The notes under the pieces are model-generated. The model did no database searches and had not been told where the DNA came from. It saw only the letters and a list, made by a program, of their open reading frames with translations. 64,000 nucleotides of DNA from Butyrivibrio sp. (GTDB taxonomy: Bacteria; Bacillota; Clostridia; Lachnospirales; Lachnospiraceae). The stretch covers positions 1-64,000 of the forward strand of contig JAMPEU010000016.1 of NCBI GenBank assembly GCA_023664865.1, in the 5' to 3' direction. Shown here in pieces: positions 8,130 through 17,448 of the stretch. Numbering within the stretch: the first letter of the stretch is position 1; every line of letters starts with the position of its first letter. The translations under genes were made by a program, and so were the position numbers.

Positions 8130-9227
8130 ATGAATTTGAATTTGAAACCGAAAAGCGAATGTAAATTTGATGCGGTATCTTTGGGTGAGGTTATGTTAAG
8201 GCTTGATCCGGGCGAGGGAAGAATCCGTACCGCGCGTTCTTTCAGGGCATGGGAAGGCGGCGGAGAGTATAACGTAATCCGCGGACTGAAGAAATGCTTT
8301 AAATTGGACACAGCGGTAATTACGGCATTTGCAGATAATGAAGTAGGTATGCTGATGGAGGATTTCATCAATCAGGGCGGAGTTGATACTTCCTTGATTA
8401 AGTGGATGAAAACGGACGGTATCGGACGTGTGTGCCGTAATGGTTTGAACTTTACAGAGCGAGGATTCGGCATTCGCGGTGCGGTAGGCTGCTCTGACCG
8501 TGCGAATACGGCGATTTCCAAAGCGACGCCGGAAGATTTTGATTTTGATTACATATTCGGCGAGCTGGGAGCGCGCTGGCTGCATACGGGCGGAATTTAT
8601 GCGGCTTTATCCGAGCAGTCATGCGAGACTGTCCTTGCTGCGATTAAGACGGCGAAGAAATACGGCACAATCGTATCTTACGATTTGAATTACCGTCCTT
8701 CCATGTGGAGTGCGATAGGCGGACAGGAAAAAGCACAGGAAGTCAATAAAGAGATTGCTAAATATGTAGATGTTATGATTGGCAATGAAGAAGATTTTAC
8801 GGCATGTCTCGGCTTTGAAATCGAAGGAAACGACGAAAATCTTAAGACTCTGAATCTTGACGGATACAAGAAGATGATTAATGAAGCGGCTAAAACCTAT
8901 CCTAATTTCAAGGCGGTCGCTACTACGCTTCGTCAGGTAAAGACGGCGACAGTGAACGACTGGAGCGCAATCTGCTGGGCGGACGGAGAGATTTATAAGG
9001 CAAAAGATTACAATGGTCTGGAAATCATGGACCGCGTCGGCGGCGGAGATTCATTTGCATCGGGATTGATTTACGGGCTGATGACTACGGAAGACGCTGA
9101 ACTGGCAGTAAACTACGGAGCAGCGCACGGCGCGCTTGCAATGACGACGCCCGGCGATACGACTATGGCGAGCAAAAAAGAAGTGGAAGCTATCATGGGC
9201 GGCGCAGGCGCGAGAGTACAGAGGTAA
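8130..9227 (+). CDS. kdgK: 2-keto-3-deoxygluconate kinase
   Basis: This PfkB-family sugar kinase of 365 residues has a C-terminal signature DRVGGGDSFASGL with catalytic Asp307. The N-terminal glycine-rich region (WEGGGEYNVIRGL) binds sugar. It would phosphorylate 2-keto-3-deoxygluconate (KDG) to 2-keto-3-deoxy-6-phosphogluconate. The specific call rests on the gene that follows 45 bases later, the KDPG aldolase, and on the surrounding uronate pathway. The ribosome site is AGGAGGGAG. It is driven by the promoter at 8012-8040. Confidence 0.9.
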   Translation: MNLNLKPKSECKFDAVSLGEVMLRLDPGEGRIRTARSFRAWEGGGEYNVIRGLKKCFKLDTAVITAFADNEVGMLMEDFINQGGVDTSLIKWMKTDGIGRVCRNGLNFTERGFGIRGAVGCSDRANTAISKATPEDFDFDYIFGELGARWLHTGGIYAALSEQSCETVLAAIKTAKKYGTIVSYDLNYRPSMWSAIGGQEKAQEVNKEIAKYVDVMIGNEEDFTACLGFEIEGNDENLKTLNLDGYKKMINEAAKTYPNFKAVATTLRQVKTATVNDWSAICWADGEIYKAKDYNGLEIMDRVGGGDSFASGLIYGLMTTEDAELAVNYGAAHGALAMTTPGDTTMASKKEVEAIMGGAGARVQR

Positions 9228-9271
9228 TAACTATTAATTTTATAAATATTGGAAGGGAGCATGGTATAAAA

Positions 9272-9901
9272 ATGAGTAATGTAACAGAAAGCATGAAAAA
9301 TTCAATTATCGTTCCGGTTGTGGTTATTGAGGACGCTAAAGATGCAGTTCCTACAGCAAAAGCGCTTTTAGCGGGCGGCATCAATGTAATGGAGATTACC
9401 CTGCGTACCGCAGCGGCGCTTGAGAGTATCCGCAAGGTTGCAGCAGAGTGTCCTGACATGGTAGTGGGAGTAGGCACGGTTCTGAATCTTGAGCAGGCTA
9501 AACAGGCTGTAGAAGCAGGGGCAAAATTCATCGTAGCTCCGGGATTTGACGAAGAAACAGTAAAATGGTGCGTTTCGCAGGATATCAGCGTGACTCCGGG
9601 CTGCGTTACCCCGACGGAAATCATGGCAGCGCGTAAGCTGGGATTAAGGGTGGTTAAATTCTTCCCTGCCAATATATACGGCGGTTTGAAGGCAATCACC
9701 AATCTTGCGGCTCCGTTTACGGATATGCAGTTCATACCTACAGGCGGGGTTAATACTGAAAACATAGCAGAATTTGTTGCAAATCCGGCAATTTTTGCAG
9801 TCGGCGGAAGCTGGGTATGCAAGAAAGCAGACATCTCAGCCGGAAACTTCGACAAGATTACAGAACTCTGTAAAGAAGCGCGTAAACAAGCAGGCGCATA
9901 A
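9272..9901 (+). CDS. eda: KDPG / 4-hydroxy-2-oxoglutarate aldolase
   Basis: This class I aldolase (209 residues, TIM barrel) cleaves 2-keto-3-deoxy-6-phosphogluconate to pyruvate and glyceraldehyde-3-phosphate, the last step of uronate breakdown. The Schiff-base lysine is Lys129 in VVKFFPA and the catalytic glutamate is Glu41 in MEITLRT. The GTVL and GGV phosphate-binding loops are present. The ribosome site GGAAGGGAG is 12 bases from the ATG, slightly long. It is co-transcribed with kdgK. Confidence 0.95.
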   Translation: MSNVTESMKNSIIVPVVVIEDAKDAVPTAKALLAGGINVMEITLRTAAALESIRKVAAECPDMVVGVGTVLNLEQAKQAVEAGAKFIVAPGFDEETVKWCVSQDISVTPGCVTPTEIMAARKLGLRVVKFFPANIYGGLKAITNLAAPFTDMQFIPTGGVNTENIAEFVANPAIFAVGGSWVCKKADISAGNFDKITELCKEARKQAGA

Positions 9902-9950
9902 ACCAAGATAAGCTATAGCCAGAAAAAATAAGCTATATTAACAAAGACAG

Positions 9951-9973
9951 ACCAGTGCTATTCATAGCATTGG
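9951..9973. repeat. small hairpin 5' of family B element
   Basis: CCAGTGCTAT and ATAGCATTGG pair across a 2-base centre, with one G-T pair. It directly abuts the larger palindrome at 9974 and may be part of the eda 3' end. Confidence 0.5.
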
Positions 9974-10139
9974 AGACATGGACTCATATATTTTCATGAG
10001 CAACCCTTGAAAGACGCAGACCACTGCAAGTGGTCTTGTACTTTAGTGAAAAAGCTGTTTTTAGCTTTTGAACTTAGTACCGCTACGTTTTTCACGGAGC
10101 GAGAGCGTGTTGCTCATGGAAATATATGAGTCCATGTCT
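9974..10139. repeat. family B palindromic element, copy 1 (166 bp)
   Basis: Outer arms 9975-10004 and 10109-10138 pair over 30 bases with a single G-T wobble. The core (10005-10108) contains a small hairpin (GACCACT/AGTGGTC) and a block from about 10043 on, TTAGTGAAAAAGCT...TTTTTCACGGAGCGAGAG, which is nearly identical to the element at 40171-40353. It lies between the convergent eda and rpiB-like genes. Arm bases that differ from copy 2 are matched by compensating changes on the other side. No transposase or target-site duplication was recognised. Confidence 0.85.
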
Positions 10140-10160
10140 TATACCCAATACCCAATACCC

Positions 10161-10799
10161 TTATCCCAGCACCTTCTTCACAGCCGCCGCAATAGCCTCA
10201 TCCTTGCAGTTCGCGAAGAAATATTCAGCGAAATGCTCGCCGCTCAAAGCGCCTTTAACCAGTTCCCTATCCAGATTTTCAAGAATGGAAACCATATCGT
10301 TATGTGTTACCTTCTTTACCTCGTCCAGAATCTTCTTATTCCTCTGCTCGGGAACGACTCTTTCCTTAGGATATCCGCCGCCGCCCGGTGCGCAGAATAA
10401 TTTTTCAAAGATATAAGTCAGGTTGAGTTCGCCGCCCCATCCGAAATTCTCTGCAAAAGGAAGGGCGATACAGTTTCCGTCGTTTACCTGTGAGAACAGA
10501 TATGCGTCTAACGGCGACTCGATATGTCCGCACAATACCTGTGGAAATGAATTACATGCAAGCATAGCGCCTTCACCTGTTCCGCAGCCCGTAATAACGA
10601 AATTCGCAGCCTTTGAATTTAACAAAACAGCGGCAAGAATACCGTTCTGCACATAAGTAAGCTGATGCTCGTCTTCCGCAGTATACATTCCATAATTGAA
10701 CACCTCATGTCCCATCGGCTCTACTACTGATTTCAGGGTGCTACAGATAAGCTCATTTTTTGCCGCCTGACTGTTTTCATTTATTAATGCAATTTTCAT
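10161..10799 (-). CDS. RpiB/LacA/LacB-family sugar isomerase
   Basis: This 212-residue protein has a Rossmann-like RpiB fold: the N-terminal KIALINENSQ, then the anion-binding GCGTGEGAMLACNSFP around residue 90. RpiB relatives in pectin or glycosaminoglycan loci include DhuI, an alternative to KduI for 5-keto-4-deoxyuronate. Here it lies downstream of a true kduI on the same strand, so it may act on a different uronate or a side product. Its C-terminal half is longer than plain RpiB. The ribosome site AGGAGGAA is strong. The family B element separates it from eda. Confidence 0.75.
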   Translation of the reverse strand: MKIALINENSQAAKNELICSTLKSVVEPMGHEVFNYGMYTAEDEHQLTYVQNGILAAVLLNSKAANFVITGCGTGEGAMLACNSFPQVLCGHIESPLDAYLFSQVNDGNCIALPFAENFGWGGELNLTYIFEKLFCAPGGGGYPKERVVPEQRNKKILDEVKKVTHNDMVSILENLDRELVKGALSGEHFAEYFFANCKDEAIAAAVKKVLG

Positions 10800-10833
10800 G
10801 ATAATATCATTCCTCCTAATTATTTGATAATCA

Positions 10834-10918
10834 GAATTTAGGCTAAATGAACAAAATAAGGAGCGACTTACCGCTTTTCAGGCATGGAGCTCTGTTTTTG
10901 TTCATTTTGCCTAAATTC
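10834..10918 (-). repeat. family A palindromic element, copy 1
   Basis: This is an 85-bp imperfect palindrome. Arms GAATTTAGGC (10834-10843) and GCCTAAATTC (10909-10918) enclose GAACAAAA/TTTTGTTC stems. On the minus strand the core reads GAGCTCCATGCCTGAAAAGC then GGTAAGTCGCTCC. It begins 4 bases after the kduI stop codon, in the same orientation as kduI, and precedes the rpiB-like gene. Copies 2 and 3 are at 19877 and 45742. Confidence 0.88.
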
Positions 10919-10922
10919 GTGC

Positions 10923-11783
10923 TTACAATAGATCCTGCATAGCGCAGTCGTCCATATCGTCAAAGTCCTGGTTCTCGCCTACCATGCCCCAGATAAAAGT
11001 GTATGCCTGCGTGCCGCAGCCCGAGTGAATCGACCAGCTCGGAGATATGACAGCCTGCTCGTTTCTCATAATGATATGGCGGGTTTCCTTTGGCTCGCCC
11101 ATATAGTGCATAACAAGCGCGTCTTCCGGCATATCGAAATACAGATATACTTCCATTCGCCTGTCATGCGTATGACAGGGCATGGTGTTCCATACGCTGC
11201 CCGGCTCCAACTTAGTCATGCCCATTTCCAATTGGCAGCTTTCCACCTGACCGGGTAAAATGTATTTGCAGATGGTTCTGTGGTTTGCCGACTCTAAAGA
11301 GCCTAATTCTACCTTGTTGCTGTCTTTTACGATTACTACGCCATCGGCTGGCTCGCCTTCAGGTTTAATCAGAACGGTAGGACAGGTTCTGTGTGCCGGA
11401 GCGCTGTTTAAATAGAATTTTGCCGGGGCAGCAGGATTTACGCTCTCAAATACGATTTCCTTAGAACCCATTCCGATATACATGCCTTCTTTGTGGCCTA
11501 CTTCGTATACTTTGCCGTCAATGGTGATTTTGCCGGCTTCGCCAATGTTGATAACGCCCAGTTCGCGTCTTTCGCAGAAATACTGCGCGCGCAGCTCGTT
11601 GCCTGCCGTAAGCTGCAAAGGCTTTACCGGAACGGCGGAACCCGTGATAATACGGTCAATATGGCTGTATACCAGCTTGATTTCGTCCTTTTTAAATAAA
11701 TCGTCAATCAAAAATTCTTCCCTTAAACGTTCCGTAGTGTAATATTTGACATCCTTAGGAGATGCCGCTGTCCTTAATTCCAT
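10923..11783 (-). CDS. kduI: 5-keto-4-deoxyuronate isomerase
   Basis: This cupin enzyme (286 residues) converts 5-keto-4-deoxyuronate, formed from unsaturated galacturonate, to 3-deoxy-glycero-2,5-hexodiulosonate. The zinc ligands known from E. coli KduI are matched: His204, His206 and Glu211 in CHTHDRRME, and His253 in SWSIHSG. It is slightly longer than E. coli KduI. It lies 23 bases downstream of uxaC, with a GGAAGGAAA ribosome site, so the two are co-transcribed. Confidence 0.96.
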   Translation of the reverse strand: MELRTAASPKDVKYYTTERLREEFLIDDLFKKDEIKLVYSHIDRIITGSAVPVKPLQLTAGNELRAQYFCERRELGVINIGEAGKITIDGKVYEVGHKEGMYIGMGSKEIVFESVNPAAPAKFYLNSAPAHRTCPTVLIKPEGEPADGVVIVKDSNKVELGSLESANHRTICKYILPGQVESCQLEMGMTKLEPGSVWNTMPCHTHDRRMEVYLYFDMPEDALVMHYMGEPKETRHIIMRNEQAVISPSWSIHSGCGTQAYTFIWGMVGENQDFDDMDDCAMQDLL

Positions 11784-11806
11784 TTCATTTCCTTCCTTTC
11801 TGAATT

Positions 11807-13225
11807 TTATTTCTGAACATCCAACTTAAACCCAAAATACTTAACCGCGTTATTATAGCATATTCCCTTAACGATTTCCTCAAGCGTCTCGTAATCGTCA
11901 GGATACTCGCCGTTTTCCACCCATGTACCGAGCAGATTGCAGAGGATTCTGCGGAAGTAATCATGTCTGGTATAGGAAAGGAAGCTTCTTGAATCGGTAA
12001 GCATTCCTACGAAACCGGACAGATTGCCGAGGTTTGCAAGGGAAATCATCTGGTCCTGCATACCCGTCTTATGGTCATTGAACCACCACGCCGAACCCTG
12101 CTGGATTTTGGCAACTGCCGTAGAGTCTTGGAAACAGCCTAAAATCGTGCCGATTGCCTGATTGTCATTGGGATTCAGGCTGTATATGATGGTCTTGGGA
12201 AGTTCGTCCGTCTTAATCAGCGCGTTCAGATAATCAGCCATCTCGGAAGACGGAGCATAATTATTGATGCAGTCATATCCTGTATCGGGACCGAGTTCAT
12301 TGAAACGGAGCGTATTATTGTCGCGCTTGCAGCCGTAGTGGAGCTGCATTACCCAGCCGCGTTTGGAGTATTCCCTGCCGACAAAGAGCATGAAAGCCGT
12401 CTTAAACTTAAGTTCTTCTTCGCGGCTTACGTCCTTTCCTGACAGGCGTTTTGCAAAGACCGCCTCTACTTCTTCTGCAGAAGCCGGAGCATACATTACA
12501 TATTCAAGCGCATGGTCGGAAACAGAACAGCCCATAGAGGCAAAGAAGTCCATGCGGACGGACAAAGCCTTGCACATATCGGCAAAGGTATTTATTTTAA
12601 CGCCTGATACTTCTGCCAGTTTGTCAAGATATTCCGCATAGGTCGGTTTCTCGATATTCATCGCCTTGTCAGGACGCCATGCGGGGAGTACCTGAACGTC
12701 GAAAGAGCCATCCTCTGCGATTTTCTTATGCCATTCCAGAGAATCTACCGGGTCGTCGGTGGTACAGATTAAGGTGACATTGGACTGTTTGATGATGTTG
12801 CGCACCGACATTGAAGGTTCGGCAAGTTTCTTATTGCAGATATCCCAGACTTCTTCGGCAGTATTTTTGTTCAATACGCCGTGGTAGCCGAAATATTTCT
12901 GCAATTCCAGATGCGACCAGTGGAAAAGCGGGTTGCCGATGGCCTTACCCAGACATTCAGCCCATTTTAAGAACTTCTCCTTATCGGAAGAGCCGCCGGT
13001 TATGTAGTATTCATCGACTCCGCAGGAGCGCATAAAACGCCATTTATAATGGTCTCCGCCCAGCCATACGCGGGTGATGTTTTCAAATTGACGGTCTTCA
13101 TAGATTTCCTGCGGATTGATGTGGCAGTGGTAGTCCAAAATCGGGGTATCCGCCGCATAATCGAAGTAAAGCTTCGCCGCCGTGTCATTAGAGAGTAAAA
13201 AGTTTTTGTCCATGAATTTTTTCAT
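11807..13225 (-). CDS. uxaC: uronate isomerase
   Basis: UxaC (472 residues) is an amidohydrolase-fold enzyme. It converts D-galacturonate to D-tagaturonate and D-glucuronate to D-fructuronate. The metal motif YHCHINP (His33, His35) is near the N-terminus. I chose ATG at 13225 because GAGGGA precedes it closely; the frame is open to 13282 but the extra 19 residues are not family-like. It is first in a leftward operon with kduI and the rpiB-like gene, divergent from uxaB. Confidence 0.96.
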   Translation of the reverse strand: MKKFMDKNFLLSNDTAAKLYFDYAADTPILDYHCHINPQEIYEDRQFENITRVWLGGDHYKWRFMRSCGVDEYYITGGSSDKEKFLKWAECLGKAIGNPLFHWSHLELQKYFGYHGVLNKNTAEEVWDICNKKLAEPSMSVRNIIKQSNVTLICTTDDPVDSLEWHKKIAEDGSFDVQVLPAWRPDKAMNIEKPTYAEYLDKLAEVSGVKINTFADMCKALSVRMDFFASMGCSVSDHALEYVMYAPASAEEVEAVFAKRLSGKDVSREEELKFKTAFMLFVGREYSKRGWVMQLHYGCKRDNNTLRFNELGPDTGYDCINNYAPSSEMADYLNALIKTDELPKTIIYSLNPNDNQAIGTILGCFQDSTAVAKIQQGSAWWFNDHKTGMQDQMISLANLGNLSGFVGMLTDSRSFLSYTRHDYFRRILCNLLGTWVENGEYPDDYETLEEIVKGICYNNAVKYFGFKLDVQK

Positions 13226-13273
13226 TCTGTTCCCTCTTTTCTTTAAAAAATACTTAAAAAAACACCTAATACA

Positions 13274-13302
13274 ATGATACATTATGAAGATAAATAAAGC
13301 AA
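13274..13302 (-). promoter_or_regulatory. promoter of uxaC-kduI operon
   Basis: Read on the minus strand, TTGCTT (13302-13297) and TATCAT (13279-13274) are 17 bases apart. Transcription would start near 13267, about 40 bases before uxaC. Confidence 0.55.
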
Positions 13303-13443
13303 CAGAAAAACTTCGGTAAAACTTCTAAATTCAGCCTTGACGAAGTTGTATATTATGTGTAAAAATATTAAGTGAAATATTATAATTATGAAAAAAATGC
13401 ACAAAAGATTTTGGGGAAAATTAAGGAAGGAGATTTTGCAGAC

Positions 13444-14907
13444 ATGGAACTTTTAAGCAAAAAGAAAACAGGGAAGGTAGAAAGGCCGGTAAAGGTCTTA
13501 CAGTTTGGCGAAGGAAACTTCTTGCGTGCGTTTGTCGATTATATGATTGATATCGCAAATGAAAGCGGCGAATTTAATGGGGACATAGTTTTGGTTAAGC
13601 CGATTGAATTTGGCAATCTTAAGCTTTTTCATGAGCAGGAATGTCAGTATACGGTGCAGCTGCGCGGTATTGCGGATGGCGAGGCCAAGAAGATTAACAG
13701 AATAATAACGAGCGTGACCGACGCTGTGGACGCTTATGAGGAATATGAGAAATACGCAGGATATGCGAAACTTGACTCGCTGCGGTTTATTGTATCCAAT
13801 ACGACTGAGGCGGGCATTGTCTATGACGATACGGATAAAATCGAGCTTAATCCGCCTAAGACTTATCCCGGCAAACTGACTAAGTTCTTATATGAAAGAT
13901 ATACGCATTTTAACGGGGCGCAGGACAAAGGTCTGGTGATGCTCCCTGTCGAGCTGATTGACGATAACGGCATACACCTTAAAGAATGTGTGCTTAAGCT
14001 TGCAAAACTCTGGAATCTTGAAGACGGATTCACAAACTGGCTGAATGACGCGTGCGTATTTACTTCCACTTTGGTTGACAGAATCGTGACAGGGTATCCG
14101 AGAGACGAGGCGGAAGAACTCTGCAAAGAATTTGGCTATCAGGACAATCTGATTGTAACAGGCGAGCCGTTTGCCCTCTGGGTAATCGAGAGCGCTAAGG
14201 ATATAAGCAATGAGCTGCCTTTGCCGAAGGTAGGGCTTCCGGTTATCTTTACGGACAACCAGAAACCGTATAAGCAGAGAAAAGTGCGCATCTTAAACGG
14301 CGCGCATACTTCCTTCGTGCTTGCCTCTTATCTGTGCGGAAATGATATTGTATTGGAGTCCATGAATGACGAGCTTATCCTTAAGTTTATTAAGGCGACT
14401 ATTTTTGACGAGGTTATTCCGACTCTGACGCTGCCTAAGCAGGAGTTGGAAGATTTTGCGGAAGCTGTGCTTACAAGGTTCAATAATCCATATGTAAAAC
14501 ATGCGCATCTGTCGATTTCACTTAACTCCGTTTCCAAGTGGAGGGCAAGATGTATGCCGAGTTTCTTAGAGTACATTGATAAAAAAGGCAGTATTCCTAA
14601 GCACCTGACTTTCTCGCTTGCGGCGTTGATGGCGTTCTATACGGGAACTGAGATAAGGGATAAGGCTTTAATCGGACACAGAGACGGACAGGAGTACAAC
14701 ATAATGGATGATGCCGCCGTACTGGAATTTTTTGCGGCTAACAGCAGCAAAGAGCCTGCGCAGTATGCACATGCGGTACTTAGCAATACGGACTTCTGGG
14801 GACAGGATTTGAGCACTCTTTCGGGAGTGAAAGAGGCTATTACATCTTATCTGACAGATATACGCGCAGTCGGAATGCGTAAGACGATGGAGAAAGTTTT
14901 CGGATAG
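13444..14907 (+). CDS. uxaB: tagaturonate reductase (altronate oxidoreductase)
   Basis: This member of the long-chain mannitol dehydrogenase family (487 residues) reduces tagaturonate to altronate with NADH. The N-terminal nucleotide-binding motif VLQFGEGNFLRAF is at about residues 18-30, and the catalytic-domain motif KVRILNGAHTSF is present. I chose ATG 13444 because AGGAAGGAG lies 11 bases upstream and the motif then sits at the usual distance from the N-terminus. A GTG at 13372 gives 24 more residues. It is divergent from uxaC and followed by uxaA. Confidence 0.93.
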   Translation: MELLSKKKTGKVERPVKVLQFGEGNFLRAFVDYMIDIANESGEFNGDIVLVKPIEFGNLKLFHEQECQYTVQLRGIADGEAKKINRIITSVTDAVDAYEEYEKYAGYAKLDSLRFIVSNTTEAGIVYDDTDKIELNPPKTYPGKLTKFLYERYTHFNGAQDKGLVMLPVELIDDNGIHLKECVLKLAKLWNLEDGFTNWLNDACVFTSTLVDRIVTGYPRDEAEELCKEFGYQDNLIVTGEPFALWVIESAKDISNELPLPKVGLPVIFTDNQKPYKQRKVRILNGAHTSFVLASYLCGNDIVLESMNDELILKFIKATIFDEVIPTLTLPKQELEDFAEAVLTRFNNPYVKHAHLSISLNSVSKWRARCMPSFLEYIDKKGSIPKHLTFSLAALMAFYTGTEIRDKALIGHRDGQEYNIMDDAAVLEFFAANSSKEPAQYAHAVLSNTDFWGQDLSTLSGVKEAITSYLTDIRAVGMRKTMEKVFG

Positions 14908-14995
14908 AGTCAGTCTTTAAGCAGTATAAATCTTCGGATAATATATAAGCCTGCTGCAAGTTAAAACAGGCGGAAAGGAAGCATATATATCAAGC

Positions 14996-16477
14996 ATGAA
15001 GGATTATATTAAGATTCACGAGAGCGACAATGTAGTCGTTGCAATTAAGGAAATAAATGCGGGAGAGACCGTAAATGCCGGAAATTTTCAGGTGACGGCG
15101 AAAGAGACGATTCCTGCGGGGCATAAGATGGCGCTTTGCGGCATACCGCAGGGCGGGGGAGTCATTAAGTACGGTTTCCGCATTGGTAATGCAAAAGAAG
15201 ACATTGAAGCCGGAGCGTGGATACATACGCATAATATCAAGACGGCGCTCGGAGATTTGCTGGAATATAATTACGAGCCTGTGGAAATTAAGGAGAATGT
15301 TTCAGAAGATGCGGAGTTTATGGGCTTTGTAAGGACTGACGGGCAAGTCGGGGTGCGTAATGAGATATGGGTTATTCCGACCGTAGGCTGCGTAAACAAT
15401 ATTGCGACGGCGCTTGCCAAGGCGGCATGCAGCCGTGTAAAAGGAACTGTGGACGAGGTAATTGCTTTTCCGCATCCATACGGATGTTCCCAGATGGGCG
15501 ACGACCAGGAGCATACCAGGACGATTCTCGCGGATCTGATAAAACACCCGAATGCAGGCGGCGTACTGGTATTGGGATTAGGATGTGAAAACAGCAATAT
15601 CGACGTACTTAAGCCCTATATAGGCGACGTAGACTCAAAGCGGGTGAAATTTCTGGTATGTCAGGAAACGGAAGACGAGATGGAGACGGGCGCGAAGCTT
15701 TTAGACGAGCTGATTGATTATGCGGCATCGTTTGAACGTAAGCCTGTCAGCGCATCCAAGCTTATTGTGGGAATGAAATGCGGCGGCAGCGACGGATTTT
15801 CCGGAATTACCGCGAATCCGCTGGTGGGAAGGTTTTCCGACCTGCTCATAAGTAAAGGCGGAACTACGATTCTGACAGAGGTGCCGGAAATGTTCGGCGC
15901 GGAGACTCTGCTTATGAATCGCTGTGAAAATAAGGAATTGTTCGACGAGACTGTGAAGCTTATTAATGACTTTAAGCAGTATTTTAAGAGCAATAATCAG
16001 ACAATCTATGAGAACCCTTCGCCGGGCAACAAGAAGGGCGGCATATCGACACTGGAAGATAAATCGTTAGGCTGCACGCAGAAGTCCGGCAGCGCGCCTG
16101 TAAAAGGCGTACTGGCGTATGGACAGAGGGTAGAGACGGCAGGGCTTAATCTGCTTAGCGCGCCGGGCAATGATTTGGTAGCGTCTACGGCGTTAGCGGC
16201 AAGCGGGGCGCATATCGTACTGTTTACCACAGGACGCGGAACGCCGTTTGCCTCACCTGTGCCGACGGTTAAGATTTCCAGCAACAGCGCTTTAGCGGGT
16301 AAAAAGAAGAACTGGATTGATTTCAACGCGGGCGTTCTGGTAGAGGATAAGGATATCGACGAGACAGCAAAAGAACTGTTTGACTATGTAATCGCTGTGG
16401 CGTCGGGAAAAAAAGTATGCAGTGAAGAAGCGGGATTCCACGATATGGCTATTTTCAAACAGGGCGTTACATTGTAA
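14996..16477 (+). CDS. uxaA: altronate dehydratase
   Basis: UxaA (493 residues) dehydrates D-altronate to 2-keto-3-deoxygluconate. It has an N-terminal SAF domain (about residues 1-90, AGHKMALCGIPQGG) and a large C-terminal domain with FPHPYGCSQMGDDQEHT and MKCGGSDGFSG, which holds the metal-site residues. The family usually needs an iron-type cofactor. GGAAAGGAAG is about 15 bases from the ATG, unusually far. It lies 88 bases after uxaB and 65 before the SDR gene, probably one operon. Confidence 0.96.
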   Translation: MKDYIKIHESDNVVVAIKEINAGETVNAGNFQVTAKETIPAGHKMALCGIPQGGGVIKYGFRIGNAKEDIEAGAWIHTHNIKTALGDLLEYNYEPVEIKENVSEDAEFMGFVRTDGQVGVRNEIWVIPTVGCVNNIATALAKAACSRVKGTVDEVIAFPHPYGCSQMGDDQEHTRTILADLIKHPNAGGVLVLGLGCENSNIDVLKPYIGDVDSKRVKFLVCQETEDEMETGAKLLDELIDYAASFERKPVSASKLIVGMKCGGSDGFSGITANPLVGRFSDLLISKGGTTILTEVPEMFGAETLLMNRCENKELFDETVKLINDFKQYFKSNNQTIYENPSPGNKKGGISTLEDKSLGCTQKSGSAPVKGVLAYGQRVETAGLNLLSAPGNDLVASTALAASGAHIVLFTTGRGTPFASPVPTVKISSNSALAGKKKNWIDFNAGVLVEDKDIDETAKELFDYVIAVASGKKVCSEEAGFHDMAIFKQGVTL

Positions 16478-16542
16478 AACATAATTTTTCACTAATATTT
16501 ATGGTAATGAATCAATAATTTTAATATAAGGAGGACAAAGAA

Positions 16543-17352
16543 ATGGCAATTTTGAACAAATTTTCATTGGAAGGCAAGGTAGCTCTCATAACAGGAGCGT
16601 CCTACGGAATCGGATTTGCAATCGCAACCGCGTATGCGGAAGCAGGCGCAACCATCGTTTTCAATGACATTAAGCAGGAGCTTGTAGATAAGGGCTTAGC
16701 TGCTTACGAAGAGAAAGGCATTAAGGCTCACGGCTATGTATGCGACGTAACGAATGAGGAACAGGTAAATGAGCTGGTAGCAAAGGTTGAGAAGGAAGTC
16801 GGAGTAATTGATATTCTCGTAAACAATGCCGGAATCATTAAGCGTATCCCTATGTGCGATATGACGGCTGAGCAGTTCAGACAGGTTATTGACGTAGATT
16901 TGAACGCGCCTTTCATCGTATCTAAAGCGGTTATTCCTTCCATGATTAAGAAAGGACACGGCAAGATTATAAACATCTGCTCAATGATGAGCGAACTCGG
17001 ACGTGAGACCGTATCAGCATATGCGGCTGCAAAGGGCGGTTTAAAGATGCTTACAAGAAATATTGCATCTGAATACGGTGAGTTTAACATTCAGTGTAAC
17101 GGCATTGGTCCCGGATACATAGCAACACCTCAGACGGCTCCGCTACGTGAGGTTCAGCCTGACGGTTCAAAGCACCCGTTCGACCAGTTTATCATCGCTA
17201 AGACTCCGGCGGCAAGATGGGGAGACACATCAGACCTTCAGGGACCTGCAGTATTCCTTGCATCTGATGCATCGGATTTCGTCAACGGCCATGTTCTCTA
17301 TGTAGACGGGGGTATCCTTGCTTATATCGGAAAACAGCCTCAGGGTGAATAA
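16543..17352 (+). CDS. kduD: SDR dehydrogenase, KduD / gluconate 5-dehydrogenase type
   Basis: This classical short-chain dehydrogenase has 269 residues. It has the TGASYGIG cofactor motif (17-24), NNAG and the catalytic Tyr160-x3-Lys164. In this context it most likely reduces the 2,5-diketo product of KduI to 2-keto-3-deoxygluconate (KduD role). By sequence it also resembles gluconate 5-dehydrogenases (IdnO), which share the fold and substrate shape, so the exact substrate is inferred from neighbours. A terminator follows. Confidence 0.82.
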   Translation: MAILNKFSLEGKVALITGASYGIGFAIATAYAEAGATIVFNDIKQELVDKGLAAYEEKGIKAHGYVCDVTNEEQVNELVAKVEKEVGVIDILVNNAGIIKRIPMCDMTAEQFRQVIDVDLNAPFIVSKAVIPSMIKKGHGKIINICSMMSELGRETVSAYAAAKGGLKMLTRNIASEYGEFNIQCNGIGPGYIATPQTAPLREVQPDGSKHPFDQFIIAKTPAARWGDTSDLQGPAVFLASDASDFVNGHVLYVDGGILAYIGKQPQGE

Positions 17353-17382
17353 GTCCAAAGATTATACAAGTTATATACTTAG

Positions 17383-17414
17383 GGTGGCAGCATAATGTTG
17401 GCTGCCACCTTTTT
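17383..17414 (+). terminator. rho-independent terminator after kduD
   Basis: GGTGGCAGC (17383-17391) pairs perfectly with GCTGCCACC (17401-17409) over a 9-base loop, followed by a T-run. It separates the uxaB-uxaA-kduD unit from the GH28 unit. Confidence 0.9.
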
Positions 17415-17448
17415 AAAAAAGCAAATCCGTATGGAAGGAGTATAACAG

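Noticed and set aside
10068-10416. two overlapping open frames of about 100 codons on the plus strand
   Set aside because: They run through the family B palindrome and antisense to the rpiB-like gene; the composition is non-coding.
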